NCBI GenBank assembly: GCA_002007465.1
Contig: LNAC01000850.1
Span: 269,328-333,327 of the forward strand
Length of the DNA: 64,000 bases
Direction of reading: 5' to 3'
From: Ailurus styani
Taxonomy: Eukaryota; Chordata; Mammalia; Carnivora; Ailuridae
Positions 12,066 through 24,730 of the stretch are shown here, piece by piece. Below the pieces are notes generated by a model. The model had not been told where the DNA came from, made no database searches, and saw only the letters and a list, made by a program, of their open reading frames with translations. The position numbers were made by a program, and so were the translations under genes. The stretch's first letter is position 1; every line of letters begins with the position of its first letter.

Positions 12066-15000
12066 AATCTTCAAAAACAAAATGCTCCCCAAGGCTCATG
12101 CAACTTGTTCGAACAGGACTGAGTCTTCCACTTCTCATAAAAAGTGATAAGCTTGGGGCGCCTGGGTGGCTCAGTAGTTATGCATCTGCCTTTGGCTCAG
12201 GTCATGATCCCAGAGTCCTGGGATGGAGCCCCTGTGTAGTCATTGGGCTCCTCGCTCAGCGGGACGCCCGCTTCTCCCTCTCAGACTCCCCCTGCTTGTG
12301 TTCCCTCTCTTACTGTCTCTCTCTCAAATAAATAAATAAATAAAATCTTAAAAAATAAAAAAAGGAACAAACTTGTCCAACCAGCCACTGCTTCTGTCTT
12401 TTTCACCCGTAATTTACTCTACTGAAAAGGACCTGAAATAAATAGCATTTGCACGCTTGCCCACTCTTCAATAGAACCTTGATTATTATCCATGATTTTC
12501 TTAGCTCACCAATGCTTAGAAGATATGCAACTATTTATGAAAAAGACCACGGACAGATGTTCTGACATTAACTCATTCCAGAAAAAACAGATCCCTTGTA
12601 TTTAAGATTCAAAAGAGCTGAAATGAAGTCATCTCCCATTTAATACACTTAATCGGGCAGTAACATTGTAGCCTGATGAACTGGCTTTCCAGCTTTGCAA
12701 TCACACAGTTCTCGGAATTGATACACCAACCTCTGCCAATGAAGAGTGCCCAAGCAGCAGGAAATTTATCTTAACTGAGACAAGATAGGTCATTCAGCAG
12801 CAGCATCCCCAATAGAAGGAAAATAGAGCAGAGCTGTAACCTGAAACAGTAGTATCGACATCTGAATTGTAATAACTCCTGCTTTGGTCTCTTTGCTTAA
12901 TATTCTTTGATCAAGGAAATTGTGTCCATGCAAATCCAGCTTTCCATTCTCCCAACAGTTTGCTGGTCTAAATATTTTCATAAAACTGTCTTGGAGGGAG
13001 TATTTGACACAGACATTTGCAAACTTATCAGAACACTGTGGGCTAAGCAGATTCCAGGCTCTGTGTCAGGTGGAGGTGGGGTAATGTAAGAAGATTCGCC
13101 TTTATTGGTGCTTAAGGACATATTTCTGCAAGATTTTCATCCTGTACTCTCTCTCCTAGACCACCCCTCTCTCTTCTTAATGATCACAGAAGAGTTTTGT
13201 TTTATTTTTTTAATAAAGATGTTATTTATTTATTTGACAGAGAGAGAGACAGCGAGAGAGGGAACACTAGCCAAGGGAGGAAAGGGAGAAGCAGGCTCCC
13301 TGCTGAGCAGGGAGCCCGATGTGGGGCTCGATCCCAGGACCCTGGGATCATGACCCGAGCTGAAGGCAGATGCTTAATGACTGAGCCACCCAGGCGCTCT
13401 CACAGAATAGTTTTAAGCAAAGCAAAAAGAAAATCAAAGCTATTCCAATTACCCCCACTCCCACAGCTCTCAGATATCCCTACCCCTGAATATGTGCCAC
13501 AGCTGGGATATAATCCTGAATATAAAAGGTCTTGCTCTGGCGCCTGGGTGGCTCAGTGGGTTGGGGCCTCTGCTTTCGGCTCAGGTCGTGGTCTCGGGGT
13601 CCTGGGATCGAGGCCCGCATCGGGCTCTCTGTTCGGCGGGGAGCCTGCTTCCTCCTCTCTCTCTGCTTCTCTGCCTACTTGTGATCTCTCTCTCTCTCTG
13701 TCAAATAAAGAAATAAAAATCTTAAAAAAAAAAATTTTAATAAAAAAAAAAAAATAAAAAAAATAAAAGGTCTTGCTCTATAAATAAATTGTGGTACATC
13801 CAGACAATGGAATATTATTCAGAACTGAAAAGAAATGAGCCATCAAGCCATGAACATACATGGAAGAATCTTAAATGAATATTACTAGTGAAAGAAGTCA
13901 GTCTGAAGGGCTACATACTACATACGCAGTATGATTCCAACTATACGACATTCTGGTTAAGGCAAGACCATGGAGACAGTAAAAAGAATAGTGGCTGCCA
14001 GGAATTAGAGCGAAAGGAGGAAGGGATAAAGAGGTGGAGCAGAGAGGATTTTTAGGGCCATGAAACTACTCTGCAAGATACAACAATGGTTGATACATGC
14101 CATTATACATTTGTCAAAATCCACAGAATGTACACCACTAAGAGTGAACCCTAATGGGAACTATGAGTTTGAATGATAGTGATGTGTCCATAAAGGTTCA
14201 TCGGCTGTAGTAAATATACCACTCTGGTATGGGAGGCCATGCATCTCTGTAACTGGACTGTCCAATATAGCAGCAACCAGCCACACGTGGTTATCAAGCA
14301 TTTGGAAGGTGTCCTGTCCAGGGGCTCCTGGGTGGCTCAGTGGGTTAAAGCCTCTGCCTTTAGCTCAGGTCATGATCTTAGGGTCCTGTCCAAACTGAGA
14401 TACGCTGTAAGTGTAAACTACACACTGGATTCTAAAGTCTTAGCATGAGAAGACGAACATAAAATCTGTTTTTTATATTGATTATATATTGTACTTATGA
14501 TATGCTAGGTTTATTGGATTAAACAAAATACATTATTTAATTTCATCTATTTCTTTTTTTTTTAAGATTTTATTTATTTATTTGAAAGAGAGAGAGAGAG
14601 AGAGTAAGAGAGAGCATGAGAGGAGAAGGTCAGAGGGAGAGGCAGACTCCCCGTGGAGCTGGGAGCCCGATGCGGGACTCGATCCCTGCGGGATCATGAC
14701 CTGAGCTGCAGGCAGTCGCTTAACCAACTGAGCCACCCAGGCACCCCTCTTTTCCTTTTTTTTTTAATGCGGCTACTAGACAATTCACAATCGCACATAT
14801 AGCTCACATTCTATTTCTGTTGGACAGCGCTGATCTAGAGGATCCCCTAGTGCCATGGTCCAATCCTAGTCCAAAAATGTTTCCAATAGCCAGGTCATGT
14901 GAAAATTAAGTTTGATACTTCTTGTCAGGACAGACAAGTTTGAGTCTGCCTTGATAGAAAGAGCAAGAAATCTCCTACTTGGACCAAGAAACATTCCACA

Positions 15001-18000
15001 GGGTCTCATCAGTATCCATCAGCCTGAGAATCACCAAAGTGGAGATGAATTCCCTAGGATACTAACCACCCAGTCCTGACCTTGCCCATCAGCCCTAACC
15101 CTTGTCAGAACTGCAGAAGGGCTGCAGTAAAGGGTAAACCGTTGTCATCTGCCTTACAGAATTCTAGTCCCCACTGTAAACAGCTAAGAAATAAAAATGC
15201 CAAAACAAAAGCAAAACCCCAAAGAGAGGATCAGTAAGTCAGACGTGCAAACAGAATTGTTTCTGCTCACAAAGAAATGTGGATTAAAAGTCCACTTCGT
15301 TCTTAAATCAGGTGCCTCATGCGGGTTCTGCTGTTTAGGGAATCTCGACCACAGAGGCACAGTAAGTTTTTATTGTATAGTTCTTTCAAGCTGCCTTTCC
15401 AGCCCTGAGCACTGGCTTTGGAGACAGCTGCCTAAGCTTGTCTCATACGAGACCCTCGTTACTGTACAAGCCAAAGACAATCTGATATACACTCTCCATT
15501 CCTGTTAATTCTTCTCCCACAGCCACAACACACTGAGGAGAGACAGAAAATAGGGGTTTTTAAAGGCCTCGCAAATCTTTCTTTCCGTTTTATCATCCAC
15601 AGTTGTGCTTTTCTTTTCATCACATCAATCCCACATGCTACTATCAATTAAATTCCTACATATCATCTTGTCAAATGGTTCAAAACCCATCCTTCAATAG
15701 CCTTCTCTTATTCCAGCTCAGGCCAGCCCTCAAAGACTGGCACAGAAACCCAGCCTCAGTGCCTTCTATCTAATCCCCCAGCAAAAGTGGCCTGAGCCCC
15801 ATAGTTACTTGCTTCTCCCCAAATGCTGTATTCCTTTCATCCACAGTGCCCTGATCCCCGCTTCCTCCCCCATCTCCTTACCTTCACCTCTCCTCCTAGT
15901 TATGGAGACTATGCCCATTCCTGAAGTCACCACTACTCTGACCTCTGCTCATGGGGTCGTTATAGCTGCCATCCCACATGCTCTCTCCCACCTTCCAATG
16001 CCAAAAGCACTTTCTGTTGCTACCAGGCTTCTTTGTGGAGCACACTGTACTAAGTTCCCACATGTACCAAGTATTCAAATGGCAAATGTCTAAGTATCAT
16101 TCAAAGCAGCAGGAGTATATTTTACCTCACCTCCCTCACAGCATCCTGGTCCCCCACAAATTTAAGAGGGCCTTTGCACACTCCAGGTGCTAAGTAAATT
16201 TTTAGAAACAAATTGGTATTTGGCATAGTAAACATTTATGTTTGTATTATTTATAAGCATTCTGCAGGAAAAGCAAAAATGTCATAATAACCACAAAAGA
16301 ATCTCCATGAAGCTTGCTTAACTCTGTGCAAGTTCTTTGGTATCCAATAAATATTTCCTATTTCATGCAAGCTTAATGGCAAACACATTTTTCACCTTAC
16401 AAACAGAATTCGGGCCTGTTTCTTCATTACATCCGATCCCCTGGCAATGCAGTCATTTTGTGGAGGACTCGGTTAGTCTCTAGAAGAAACAGTCGGCTTT
16501 GCCACTCATAACTTTAGTTAAAACATTAGCTTAACATAATACGTTTGATTAATGAGAACAAGTCAGTGCAGTGCTACCCTTGAAAGCATGAAAAGAAAGT
16601 CTTGGTAGGGCTACAGTTACAAACACTGGTAACCTTCAAATAATCAATCAACAAACCCCTGACAAGCACACACTCTTGGCCCACAGACTCACACAAAATG
16701 GTGAAATGCAGACTCCACCCCCACAGGACTTTCCAGCTCTCTCCTCATCTTGCCCCAATGCGACACCTGAGGCGATAGCCCAGGTTACTCAGCTACTGAG
16801 AATCCAGGCAAGGCCAGAATCTGGGTTGTCTGACTCTCGGGTCTTCACCCTGGCAGCTTTACCACAATGGCTCTCCTTTCTAAAGATGAAGAGTCAGAGA
16901 GAAAGATAAAAGTAATATGAGTGAGATCAGCTGAGAGATTAACGGTGAGGTACCGACAGATTTGAGAAGGGTAATTACCTTGGAAAGTTCCAGCCAGACA
17001 AACATGGGGGAAAGACTGGGGAGAAACAATGAGGAAAATGTCTGTCCCTGGGTAGTGGGAGAACCAAGAGGACAAGTTTAAAACAAACCGTGTCTACTGC
17101 AGTGCCTTGGGGGAGGCCTAAAATATTGGTTTCTGAATGGTGCAAATTTAAGTGTGGCTATGGAAATATGGGAGAGCCGCAAAGCCAAAGTTCCCCAATG
17201 CTCATATAATCTGTTCACCACATTTGCTCTGAAGGCTAAATTTTCTTACTAAACGCAGGAGCTTTGCCTTAGTTTACCTAGTGCTTTGAGAATAAAATAA
17301 AGTCTATGAGCCACATGACAATGTGACACTCCACACTCCAGTGTGAGCAGTCACACTCCCACTGACTCCTCATCACTATGTAAAATTCTTAAAGTGTGTT
17401 AAAAGCAGAACAACCACTCCTTTCCTGGCAGACTTCTCACAGAATGTGAAAACAGCAGTCTGCATCAACCTTTCCAGCATTCGACCTCAACCAGATCTCC
17501 AACTGGTTTCAACTTGTAAAAAGGAAGGAGAAAAAGTCAGCAAATTCAATCTGTTGATGAGTAGTATCTGCACACACCAGTACCTTCCATTCCCAAGGAA
17601 GCTCTGGCTGACTAGACAAGATCATTAAAACAGCACTTCATTGGGTATTTTCTTTTTTTCTTTAAGAAAATAACTAGAGGGACGCCTGGGTGGCTCAGCC
17701 AGATAAGCAGCTGCCTTCTGCTCAGGTCCTGATCCTGGGGTCTTGCGATCAAGCCCCACATCTGGCTCCCAGCTCAGCGGGGAGAGTGCTTCCCCTATCT
17801 CTCTTAAAAAATAAGTAAATCCTCGGGGGCCTGGGTGGCTCAGTGGGTTACAGCCTCTGCCTTCGGCTCAGGTCATGATCTCAGGGTCCTGGGATCAAGG
17901 TCCGAATCGGGCTCCCTGCTCAGCAGGGAGCCTGCTTCCTTCTCTCTGCCTGCCTCTCTGCCTACTTGTGATCTCTCTCTCTGTGTCAAATAAATAAATA

Positions 18001-18482
18001 AAATCTTTCAAGAAAACAAAAAAAGTAAATCCAGAAAGGAAAAGGAAGAAAGAAAAAGAAAAGAACTAGAGAGGTACAGAGAGACTTAGTGAAAGAGCCA
18101 CACCCACTTCAAACTGGTTTGAAAGAATTTCACCACTGGGATGAGAATGAACTCACTCATTCCTGGCAGCCACCAACCAGCCCCCCACCCCGCCTGGCCA
18201 CCCCAGCCAGGAAGGGAACAGTTTTTTCCTCTGGCCTTGAAAATATTAATGAATGAAGACTGTTAGCCGCCTAACTGGAAATGCCCTTGTAGTGCAAAGC
18301 TAGACATTAATGAAATCTTTGGAGCTGTTGAAAAACAATCATTTACACTTAACATAAGAACTGTCTTAAAGTGGGCGCCTGGGTGGCTCAATGGGTTAAA
18401 GCCTCTGCCTTCGGCTCAGGTCATGATCTCAGGGTCCAGGGATCGAGGCCTGCATCAGGCTCCCTGCTCAGCGGGGAGCCTG

Positions 18483-18517
<35 letters not shown>

Positions 18518-21500
18518 GCTTCTCTGCCTACTACTTGTGATCTGATCTCTCTGTCTGTCAAATAAATAAGTAAAATCTTTAAAAAAAAAACTGTCTTAAA
18601 GATACTTAAGGGTTTGTTCTTTTTTTTTAAACGCTACCTATTTTTTTTTATTTTACTGTTTCACTTCAAACATGCGGTAGTAAAAATAGTACAAAGGAAA
18701 CGGATTTAACTTCTCCCCGAAAAAGTAAAACAAAATTTGCAAGAAAGAGTTGAAACAAAGCAAACCCAAAAGTCAACACTTTGCAAACAGCAAAAACAAG
18801 TTCTATTGAAATGAATTAAGAACCAGCTCCAGAAAACCCAAATATTAGTTCACACAAACAACGTGTTGCAACGGGCTGGTCTGCACAGCCAAATCTGAAA
18901 TCTGAGCACAATCCTGCAGTTTCATGGACACACCCACTTTACAGTTTAAATGTGGTGTTGATGTGTTACCACAAAACACAGCCCTAGCAACCATGATGAA
19001 TCAATCAGGAACTGGATGATACAAACGAGGGTTTTTAAAGTGAAAATGTGTGGGGGTGGTAGCGTGGAGGGATGGGTTTCCCCACCAAAACCTCCCCTGT
19101 GCAGAATTCCTGGTCTATAGGACCAGACTAGAATTTTAAACCAAAAGGGGGGGAAAATTCCATGAGTGGGGTTGGGAGTGGAATTCATATTATCCTATCT
19201 ATTCCTTACCCCCCAAAGTCTTTTTTATTCAACAGAACATTCCTGAAAACACATCCTTTTCTCCTTTTCTCCTGGGCTTTATGGTCTTGATCAATGCCTG
19301 AGTCACAGGGCCAAGTCATCCTGCAGAAAGCCTGGAATTGTGCCCAGTGGCCTTGATCAAACTGATCAGGACGGACACAACAGCACTTGCTCTGGCTTGT
19401 CCCTTTGCTACCTGATCTGAATCAATATGTGTTTGTTTGCTCCCTACAGACCTACGTAGCAACCTCTTGTTCTCACAGGTTCTCCGTCAGTCCCTGGTCA
19501 TGGGTTTGGAGTGGGTGGAAAGAGATTGGCAGGAAGAATGAAGTCAGTTGGCATGGGACACTTTCAGGGTTGGGAAATCAAGGCCTTTGAGCTACAGCGC
19601 AATGTCAATGTTTTATGACCCACTTACTGTGTTTCTAATGGAGACCTGGTGTCTACAGAAAAAGCCTAAATGGAGCTCTTGGGTGGCTGAGTCGGTTAAG
19701 CAACTGCCTTTGGCCAGGTCATGATCCCAGGGTCCTGGGATGGAGCCCCCGCATCAGGCTCCCTGCTCAGCAGAGAGCCTGCTTCTCCTTCTCCTCCCTG
19801 CTCGGGCTCGTGCTCTATCTCTGTCTCTCTTTCTCTCAAATAAATAATCTTTTTAAAAAAAGAAGAAGAAGAAGAAAAGAAAAAGCCTAAACCCAGCCTT
19901 CAAGATCTCCCACACTTTGGGAGTGCCTGGGTGGCTTCAGTCGATTGTCTGCCTTAGGCTCAGGTCATGATCCCAGGGTCCTAGGACCGAGTTCTGTGAC
20001 GGGCTCCCAGCTCTTCCGGGAGCCTGCTTCTCCCTCTCCCTCTGACTCTGCCTGCTGTTCTGCCTACTTGTGTTTTCTATCTGTCAAATAAATAAATAAA
20101 TAAAATCTTAAAAAAAAAAAAAACTCCCACACTTTGGACTTCACCTACATTTCCACAAACATTGCCTACATAGCACTCCCCGTGCACACGCGTGTGCACA
20201 CACACACACACACTGCAGTGACACCGGGGTGGTAATTCCTCTCTAAATACACTCAGCATAGTTCTACCACCTCTAGGCCCAGGTTCTCTGGGAATACACA
20301 ATCTTAAGGAGCTGACACCCTCATGAGACTTCAGGATACAAAAAATACCGTACTTTTTCTACCGCACCTCTCCCTGCTCTGTGCTTATGTCTCAGTGTGA
20401 AATATCAAAATGTGAAATATCAAAAATGAGTATATAAAGATGGTCTTCCATTTTATCTTCCCATAGGGTTTCTGTCCATCCACTTCTGTTGCCTTATAGG
20501 TCTGAGTGCAGTGCCTACCAAACAGTACGTGTTCAGCTGCATTTATGGATGGTTTATACATATGGGCTCTTTCTATATCATTATGGCTTCTTTTTTCAAT
20601 GCATTCTTTTTTTTAAGATTTTATTTATTTATCGAAAGAGAGAGAGATTACAAATAGGCAGAGAGGCGGGCAGAGAGAGAGAGAGGAGGAAGCAGGCTCC
20701 CTGCTCAGCAGGGAGCGCGATGAGGGGCTCAATCCCAGGACCCTGAGATCATGACCTGAGCCAAAGGCAGAGGCTTTAACCCACTGAGCCACCCAGGTGC
20801 CCCTTTTCAATGCATTTTTGCTCCATTTTCTTTCTCTCCCTCAGAATGAACATCCTAAATGCAGTTCCAGTTCCATACATTCTGAGCTGGATGCTTAAGC
20901 TGCCAGCTTCCTTACAAATCTTCACAAAGCCTGGCAGGTCACTTCACGGGCAGCCTCTTCCTCATTGTGAAAGAGAGCCCACTCCCACGCCAGCACCCCA
21001 CCTCTGTACTTCCAGGGCCACCCGGGTCCTAGCTCTGTCCCCTGGACAACGTGCAAATGTAACCTACATCTCCTAGAGCACTTGCAATGCAAGAAGGAGC
21101 AGAAAGGAGGAAGAACTTGCAAGTGGCCTTGGGACTCCGATTTCCTCTGAGCAATGAGTGTGTACACTGGGTGTGGCAGAGAGACAAAGAGCAAGGATTC
21201 CAGATCACAGCCACTCCCCTGATTCAGAACTATCCACAGCAAACCTGGGATTAGAACTCAGACTACTTGGATGTACTGACTTCTCTCTGACAAGACTAAG
21301 CAAGATGTCTTCAAGCTTCAGGGTGTACCCTAAAAGGGAGATTCAGAGCTAATCTCAGTTTGGAACCACCCAAAACAAGCCTGGACATCTCCTGACCCCT
21401 ACTCCTGACCTGCTTCCCAGCAAAGTAGACGGAGACTGCCTCTGGCAACAAAAGGAAAAAAGCATGCCAGTGAAGGGGTGGAAAGAATTTTTTAAAAGAA

Positions 21501-21610
21501 CTGGAATTTCCTGATGTAGGCTTTAACTAAAATGGGGCGTGGCACCAGGGAAAATGAGGGAGGTGAATTCCCATGTGCAAAAAAAAAAAAAAAAAAAGGA
21601 GCATTCCATT
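12023..21610. repeat. Large duplicated block, copy 2 (right of the N gap)
   Basis: This is the second copy of the 2257-11833 block. It begins right after the Ns with CAAATAAATAAAT repeats and continues past the duplicated end (GGAGCATTCC) into unique sequence (ATTTCTATTTAATTC), which is probably the true continuation. It holds the counterparts of all repeats in copy 1. CanSINEs lie at about 12155-12363 (+), 13198-13399 (-), 13539-13762 (+), 14321-14382 (+ fragment), 14552-14747 (-), 17679-17812 (+), 17823-18022 (+), 18372-18588 (+), 19671-19877 (+), 19921-20123 (+) and 20606-20803 (-). The L1 3' end lies at about 13780-14250 and the inverted-end DNA element at about 14257-14832. Confidence 0.95.
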
Positions 21611-24100
21611 TCTATTTAATTCTCACAATCAAATCTGGAAGGCAGGTTAAGTCACAATAACTCTAAGAAACACTACCAGAAGGCAGGCTAAATATGATAC
21701 TCAAGTTTGTGGAATAGCTAAATCAAAGGGGAAATGAGCCCCTGCCAAGTTTGGAAACTAAAATATTAATTCGGGGAAAATGTAAAGTTCAAGATCCAAT
21801 TACTGTCTATACAAGTCACTTACTTGGTCTATTGTTTTTTTTTCTCTCCCCACCAGGCTTCAAATCTAAAGAGCAAGTTTTGGGTTCTGTTTTGGTTTTT
21901 TTTCAGTCTGTTTTGTTCACTCTTACATACCCAGTACCTCTATCTGTGAGTAAAACATGATAGATGCTTAATAAATATTATGGAATAAATAGATGTTCAA
22001 AGCAACCCATTAGAGACTGGGACTCCTCCTTGTGAGAGGACCACTCTCCATTAACAAAAAAATGCCTCAGCAGGCCCACAGCCCTGAAGGAGGCTCATGA
22101 GTGTGTCAGTGCAAGATTCTAGGCCCAATGGTGCAGGAAGAGACTACAGCCACCAAAATCAATAGCAATTATAGAAGGATACCTACCTTGCCAGGAAAAC
22201 TACTTAAATCAGAAGTTAGGAAACTAATGGCCACGACAGCCAGCCTAATGTCAGTCAATACAGTACTGTAATAGCTCAAAGACACAAGATGTTAAATACT
22301 GAGATGCAATCCAAGAACAAGCACCTAATCAAAGCCAGTGAGTAAGCAGTATTTCCTGGGCATTTGCCACAGGCAGTCCATTTGGCACTGTGGGAAATTA
22401 CAAAATCTAGGAGGTCTCCAAATCATAAACCCTTAACTAAAGAAATGCACATTGACGGTCACACCCTTGCACTGCAGATGTGATAGATACTTTCGGAGAA
22501 ACCCTTGAATTTTTTTAGATAATCGATAGACTTGGAAGAAGGGAGGGAAGTGCTAAGCAGCAATGTCTTAACACCACTGGCCAGCGGACTCCTCTCTGGA
22601 GTGTGCCTCTCTGAACCTGGCCTCATCTGAAATCTTCCTTCATTCACAATGCCTGAATGTTATAATTATGTAGCTCCTTAATTCCATGGTCTCTAATTTC
22701 ACAGAGCACAGATCTGTTTAGGTTAACTAGGTTTTCTTGGTTTTTAAGTAGTACAACTCTTTTTGTGTTGCTGAGAATTTCAGGACAACCAACCATTCCT
22801 AATTTAATGAATATTGATTCAATCTGCTAGTCTCTAGCTGGGTATTTTTAAGTACACTGAAATGGAGAGGAGGAGGGATGGCAGCAGAAATGGATGAGCC
22901 TAATGGCTTTTATAATATGTTAGAGAAAAGGGATGCAAAGGACACAGGAGGAAGGTGGAAAAAACAAAGCGGGAGGTGGGGGCAAAGATACAATTTTCCA
23001 AATAATCAGGGCCAATCTCAAAACCAAGGAAAGTTCCAGAAAAATATTTCAGTGATTTATTCTTCCTACCCACATATCCTCATCCCTTATCCTCCCACCT
23101 TTCCTCCCCACCTTTACCCCCCCCACCACCAAATTAAGCATGTATTATCAATATAGTACTTAGATACAGTGCACGTTAAGCAGGGGTTTCTGGGCTAACC
23201 TGGGAACCTAAACACCTTTATAATATTGTTTCAGTGAGAAGGCACATTCTGCATTCCAAACCACCAAGTTCCAAACCAGCACAGTAACATATATTTCTGG
23301 ACAGAATCCATCAGTACAGTCAGTCTGAGCTCAAGGCCCAGGCCCCTGGACTCCAGGATTTTAAGGCTCTAGGTAAAGACCCAGTGTGCATCCATGAGGC
23401 CACTGCTCTTTCACAGATTCAGAATACTCACAGCTTAAAAAGGGCAAATCTTAACATAAAGGGGACCATCTGCATGGGTCCGCACCTAGTGATTTCAGTG
23501 TGCTTTACATATTTGTTTTTGAATGAACATATTTTTTGAAGTCTACCACAATAACTGTGTAGGTGGAGATAAGAATGGACATCCTTAGGCCACTTTCACA
23601 GGTAAGGAAATTGGTGTTCTCCTCCTACCTTCTCAACAGCCAACTGATGGAATCCAGCCCTCTCCACACCAAGGGCTGAGACCAGTGACAGAGCTCTAGG
23701 AGCAGCCTTGGGGGCCACACCCTTTTCTATACCCTAGTCCCTGACTCACTACTGCATCACCACCAGGACTAACAGTAAAGGACAAACCTCTTCCTCCCCT
23801 CCCCACAGCCTTGGGGGACACTTCCTTCCTGACCCAAAAATGGTCAACCAAGTGGGAAACTCTCCAGATAACCCTGAAATCAGAGGTTGTTCTCCTACAA
23901 GATGATCTAGACAAAGGAGAATGAGCTGAGGTGTTTTGTTTTGTTTTGTTTTAATCGGGGGAGAGGTAGCAACCTCTACAAACTCCCACCTCTCATCCTC
24001 CCCCTACTGCTTCCCTCCAGCCAGTCGGTACAAGTTCCACAAATGCGGGTTGTTGTTTTTTTTTTTTTTCAAATAAAGTAATTTAAAACTGAGGGGGGTT
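21600..24100. other. Repeat-poor part of ANXA2 intron 1
   Basis: About 2.5 kb of unique-looking sequence lies between the duplicated block and the promoter region. It has no CanSINE. A weak MIR-like stretch may lie near 23500-23620. The open frames at 21751-21960, 22878-23156 and 23696-23914 show no recognisable protein features. Confidence 0.6.
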
Positions 24101-24572
24101 ACTTTCTAGATGGCCGTTAAGCTTTTGTTCAACGCTTCTGTTCAAGGTGGAGGAAAATGCCCCCAAGACTGTTCAGCCTGGGACCCAAGGCTACCCGAGC
24201 AGCCACACCCTGCCCACACTGGAGCGTCTGGAATGTGGGGCCTCCCTCCGTTCCCCTCCCCGGCGCCCCTCTCGGAGCTTCCTGGGAGCACTTCGGGGGG
24301 ATGCCCGACCTCCCTTCCTCTGCCTTGCACCCCTAACGCCAGAGCACAGCCAGTCCCTCTCACTCCTACCCAGACCACCTCGTTACTGCGCTGCTCTCCG
24401 CAGAACCCCTGTGCGGACCGTCCCTCCAGCCCCCCACCCTGGACGGCCTCCCGAGTTCCTGTAGCCCAAGCCTCTTTGTAAGGCCGTCTTCCTCTTTTCC
24501 CCCCGCTGCTCCCCGCCCGCTAGCGCAGCGGCCCCGGGGCCATAGCGGGAGGGCGGGGCGCACCCCGCTTAC

Positions 24573-24617
24573 CTGGGCCGGGCGCCGAGAGCTGCGAGCG
24601 TCCCCAGTTGTAGAGCA
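24573..24617 (-). other. ANXA2: ANXA2 non-coding exon 1 (5'UTR)
   Basis: On the minus strand, a sequence ending in CTCGGCGCCCGGCCCAG is followed directly by the GTAAG splice donor (24568-24572). It closely resembles the first exon of mammalian annexin A2 mRNA as I remember it (GGGGACGCTC...CAGCTCTCGGCGC...GGCCCAG). It joins naturally to exon 2, which starts CTTCCTTCAAAATG. The 5' limit is inferred from a TATA box about 30 bp upstream, so the start site near 24617 is approximate. The exon has no coding content. The apparent intron 1 to exon 2 is about 23 kb, but 9.77 kb of that is probably an assembly duplication, so the true length is nearer 13 kb. Confidence 0.9.
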
Positions 24618-24640
24618 AAGCAGGCTGCCCTGGGTGGGGC

Positions 24641-24647
24641 TTTTATA
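24641..24647 (-). promoter_or_regulatory. ANXA2: TATA box of ANXA2
   Basis: The minus strand reads CTATAAAAGCCC here, a canonical TATA element about 30 bp upstream of the inferred transcription start. It stands in a GC-rich context and is followed by the annexin A2 exon 1 sequence and its splice donor. Position, orientation and sequence all agree. Confidence 0.85.
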
Positions 24648-24682
24648 GTCGCCACAGCCTCACTGTGCAAGGGAGGCCCGCT

Positions 24683-24692
24683 CCGCCCCGCC
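24683..24692. promoter_or_regulatory. GC box (Sp1/KLF-type) upstream of ANXA2 TATA
   Basis: The plus-strand sequence CCGCCCCGCC lies about 40 bp upstream of the TATA box. It matches an Sp1/KLF GC box on sequence alone, so binding is inferred. Further GC-rich motifs occur around 24741-24752. Confidence 0.5.
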
Positions 24693-24723
24693 TCCCCCAG
24701 CCCGCTCCCACCCCAAGTCAGGG

Positions 24724-24730
24724 TGACTCA
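24724..24730. promoter_or_regulatory. AP-1/TRE-like site TGACTCA upstream of ANXA2
   Basis: A perfect TGACTCA heptamer sits inside the near-palindrome GGGTGACTCACCC, about 80 bp upstream of the TATA box. It is the consensus for Fos/Jun. This would fit a growth- or stress-responsive annexin A2 promoter, but function is inferred only from sequence and position. Confidence 0.5.

Larger units (their letters stand above)
1613..24567 (-). other. ANXA2: ANXA2 intron 1
   Basis: This is intronic sequence between exon 2 and exon 1, bounded by the acceptor at 1611-1612 and the donor at 24568-24572. It contains many CanSINEs, an old L1 3' end, an inverted-end DNA element and the large duplicated block with its N gap. 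From about 21,600 to 24,100 the sequence is unique-looking and repeat-poor, and I recognise no exon in it. The known alternative N-terminal exons of annexin A2 were not identified. Confidence 0.8.

Noticed and set aside
11756..12138. Open frames crossing the N run
   Set aside because: Undetermined bases were translated as X. No coding evidence.
2257..21610. Real recent tandem duplication in ANXA2 intron 1
   Set aside because: The copies abut an N gap, show no point differences I could find, keep identical microsatellite lengths, and end in low-complexity contig edges. An assembly artefact explains all of this better.
24110..24481. 123-codon plus-strand frame, and its neighbours at 24147-24464 and 25256-25585
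   Set aside because: They lie in the CpG-rich promoter region, overlap each other in several frames, and are rich in Pro/Ser/Arg as expected from GC bias. None has a known domain.
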